DNA from: Haladaptatus sp. DYF46
GTDB taxonomy: Archaea; Halobacteriota; Halobacteria; Halobacteriales; Haladaptataceae
DNA length: 64,000 nt
Reading direction: 5' to 3'
Assembly: GCF_021083305.1 (NCBI RefSeq)
Contig: NZ_JAJFAY010000002.1
Location: 558,001 to 622,000, forward strand
Part shown: positions 63,177 to 64,000 of the stretch, piece by piece
Numbering within the stretch: the first letter of the stretch is position 1
Layout of the letters: each line of letters begins with the position of its first letter
Notes under the pieces: model-generated
Told to the model about the DNA's origin: nothing
What the model saw: only the letters and a program-made list of their open reading frames with translations
The model's database searches: none
Made by a program: the position numbers and the translations under genes

Positions 63177-64000
63177 CTATTCCGGCTTCAGACCGCCGTC
63201 CTGAACGCGCATGACCGCTTCGCCGTCCGCGAGGTTCGGCGCGTCCACGAGTCGAACGATACGCTTGTCACCCTTCGATTTGCGGAGGTACATGCGGAAC
63301 GTCGACTTGTGTCCGAGGATGTTCCCACCGATGGGTTGAGTCGGGTCGCCGAAGAACGAGTCGGGGTTGGACGAAACCTGATTCGTCACCACGACTGCGG
63401 TGTTGTACAGGTTGCCGACCTTGTCGATGTCGTGCAGGTGCTTGTTGAGTTTCTGCTGGCGAGTGGCGAGCTGTCCACGGCCGACGTACTCGGCGCGGAA
63501 GTGGGCCGTGAGGCTGTCGATACAGACCAGTCGGACGGGCCAGTCGCCGTCCTCGTGTTCGCCCGCGAGTTCCTGTGCCTTCTCCGCGAGGAGCATCTGG
63601 TGGTTGGAGTTGAACGCCTTCGCCACGTGAATCTTTTCCAGTATGTCGGCAATGAGTTCGTCCATCGCCTCGTCGTCGTCCGGCGAGCCCTCGATTTCGC
63701 GGTCGTCCATCGTGGCCTGAATGGCCTCGTCCGGCAGGCCGCGAACCATGTCGTCGATACGCTCAGGACGGAACGTGTCTTCGGAGTCGATGAAGATGAC
63801 GCTGCCGTGCAGGCCGCCCTGCTCGGACGGCAACTGGACGTTCACGGAAAGCTGGTGGGTGATCTGGGACTTCCCCGAGCCGAACTCACCGTACACTTCG
63901 GTGATGGACTGCGTCTCGACGCCGCCGCCGAGGAGTTCGTCCACCTCGTCGATCTGCCAGCTGAGCTTGCCGATTCGCTCACGTCGTTCGAGCACCTGAG
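63177..64000 (-). CDS. radA: Recombinase RadA, C-terminal part (truncated by window edge)
   Basis: The frame continues to the window edge without a start codon of the right context, so the N-terminal helix-hairpin-helix part is missing. The 274 visible residues include Walker [10 protein letters not shown], Walker [23 protein letters not shown]-like L1 region and NQVSSNPD in L2. RadA forms filaments for homologous strand exchange. No intein interrupts the visible motifs. Confidence 0.95.
   Translation of the reverse strand, partial: QVLERRERIGKLSWQIDEVDELLGGGVETQSITEVYGEFGSGKSQITHQLSVNVQLPSEQGGLHGSVIFIDSEDTFRPERIDDMVRGLPDEAIQATMDDREIEGSPDDDEAMDELIADILEKIHVAKAFNSNHQMLLAEKAQELAGEHEDGDWPVRLVCIDSLTAHFRAEYVGRGQLATRQQKLNKHLHDIDKVGNLYNTAVVVTNQVSSNPDSFFGDPTQPIGGNILGHKSTFRMYLRKSKGDKRIVRLVDAPNLADGEAVMRVQDGGLKPE

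Noticed and set aside
1-64000. CRISPR array, insertion sequence or prophage
   Set aside because: No regularly spaced direct repeats, transposase, integrase, capsid or terminase genes were seen.

Overview
The window is chromosomal DNA from a halophilic archaeon (class Halobacteria). Four things point there: GC-rich coding sequence, strongly acidic proteins, the archaeal information-processing set (PCNA, PriL, Orc1/Cdc6, RfcC, RadA, Hjc, TBP, eIF6, eL39, eL31, SRP54, FtsY) and haloarchaea-specific traits such as a bacterial-type NAD-dependent DNA ligase, UvrB/UvrC and a double-length TatC. Many starts lie about 25-32 nt downstream of a TATA-like box, which fits leaderless transcription. Genus cannot be fixed from the sequence alone.

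Layout: 1-12.7 kb holds a truncated M29 aminopeptidase, a small zinc-ribbon protein, ligA, a two-gene ABC exporter, uvrC, an SPFH protein and uvrB. 12.7-15.5 kb is partly AT-richer and holds a 50-residue small protein, a four-helix membrane protein resembling anti-phage effector membrane modules, an Orc1/Cdc6-type protein and small proteins. 15.5-23.9 kb holds a MutS5-like protein, LarE, divergent tatC genes, an RHH regulator with a queuosine/archaeosine-precursor transporter, RlmE and a mini zinc finger. 24-30.6 kb holds pcn, priL, a SWIM protein, a regulator pair, hjc and a hydrolase. 30.6-41.8 kb holds S-adenosylhomocysteine hydrolase next to an SAH/MTA-type deaminase, hisG, a nucleoside phosphorylase, rfcC, a large Thr-rich surface protein, RNase Z, a class V aminotransferase and an AIM24 protein. 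41.8-42.3 kb is a decayed stretch beside tRNA-Arg(UCU) with att-like copies of the tRNA 3' end. 42.4-51.7 kb is a translation and protein-targeting block (UPF0200, UPF0201, split MgtE pair, SRP54, J-domain ferredoxin, ThpR, eL39, eL31, eIF6, prefoldin alpha, FtsY, Trm-G10). 51.7-64 kb holds thyA-folA, small membrane proteins, tbp, a TPR protein, DUF424, sufS, a DsbA-like protein, an HD phosphohydrolase, regulators, an MFS transporter, SufU and a truncated radA.

The genes form several working groups: replication and repair (ligA, uvrB, uvrC, orc, mutS5, pcn, priL, hjc, rfcC, radA), thymidylate and folate synthesis (thyA, folA), methyl-cycle by-product recycling (SAH hydrolase, deaminase, perhaps the phosphorylase), Tat export, Fe-S assembly (sufS, sufU) and co-translational targeting. 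No complete prophage, CRISPR array, transposase or classical defence operon was seen. The least-explained signals are the orphan effector-like membrane protein with its adjacent small gene, the tRNA 3'-end copies, a perfect palindrome in the priL promoter and a structured intergenic region after ftsY.
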